A program made the position numbers and the translations under genes. A stretch of 16,145 nucleotides of DNA from Dehalococcoidia bacterium UBA2979 (GTDB lineage Bacteria; Chloroflexota; Dehalococcoidia; UBA2979). Shown piece by piece: positions 15,975 through 16,145 of the stretch. The notes beneath the pieces were generated by a model, which saw only the letters and a list, made by a program, of their open reading frames with translations, ran no database searches and had not been told where the DNA came from. How positions within the stretch are numbered: the first letter of the stretch is position 1; every line of letters begins with the position of its first letter. The stretch covers positions 1-16,145 of the forward strand of contig DEAP01000056.1 of the NCBI GenBank assembly GCA_002348225.1, given 5' to 3'.

Positions 15975-16145
15975 ATGTTTACTGGAATAATCACCGAAGT
16001 TGGATCAGTAGCCGCTGTTAACGGTGGGGAACTGGAAATTCAATGCGAAGATACCCGACAAACTGCTAAGCTCGGTGACTCCATAGCTGTTAACGGTGTA
16101 GATCTGACAGTTAGAAAAGTATCACCCGAAGGACTGATCTTCGAT
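15975..16145 (+). CDS. ribE: Riboflavin synthase alpha subunit, cut by the window end
   Basis: Catalyses the last step of riboflavin synthesis, dismutation of two 6,7-dimethyl-8-ribityllumazine molecules. Only the first 57 residues are present. They begin with the signature MFTGIITEVGSV at the start of the first lumazine-binding barrel, continue to GDSIAVNGVDLTV, and remain in frame to the last base. This enzyme usually has CLT where VDL stands here (NGVCLTV), a difference worth noting but not diagnostic. The gene starts 12 bases after ribD and has no clear ribosome binding site, which fits translation from the ribD message. ribBA and ribH would be expected next, beyond the window. No FMN riboswitch is seen before ribD or ribE. 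Confidence 0.93.
   Translation, partial: MFTGIITEVGSVAAVNGGELEIQCEDTRQTAKLGDSIAVNGVDLTVRKVSPEGLIFD

Overview
The window is a compact stretch of bacterial chromosome holding 13 protein genes, the first cut at its 5' end and the last at its 3' end. No gap between genes exceeds about 91 bases. I see no rRNA, tRNA, insertion sequence, prophage, CRISPR array or plasmid feature. The mix is RNase J, a 4Fe-4S family 4 uracil-DNA glycosylase, an actinobacterial-looking Dcd, TatB/TatC, and hyuAB, with moderate GC and many GTG/TTG or poorly marked starts. This suggests a free-living, non-proteobacterial lineage. A marine Chloroflexota (SAR202/Dehalococcoidia-like) is my best guess, by inference only.

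Left part (1-7686, all + strand): the 3' part of fabG, nusB and acpP form one tight group that mixes fatty acid synthesis with rRNA antitermination. After 91 bases come tatB and tatC of twin-arginine export, then a family 4 uracil-DNA glycosylase overlapped by rnj (RNase J). After 83 bases comes ftsK, the membrane-anchored DNA translocase.

Middle (7683-9823): uvrB lies on the minus strand, convergent with ftsK. The two stop codons share one CTAG palindrome. A 77-base divergent intergenic region separates uvrB from hyuA. It carries a good -35/-10 pair for uvrB whose predicted start of transcription falls on or next to the uvrB start codon.

Right part (9824-16145, all + strand): hyuA, hyuB, a SIMPL-domain lipoprotein, dcd, ribD and the beginning of ribE are packed with overlaps or gaps of at most about 13 bases, so they look like one operon. 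It joins an ATP-dependent amidohydrolase of unknown substrate, an envelope protein, pyrimidine deoxynucleotide supply and riboflavin synthesis.

No new multi-gene system is evident. The most unusual sequence-level signal is in RibD, where one of the three zinc ligands of the deaminase domain, normally Cys, is His. Secondary points are possible leaderless starts, the shared CTAG stop, and the metabolically mixed hyuAB-ribDE operon.
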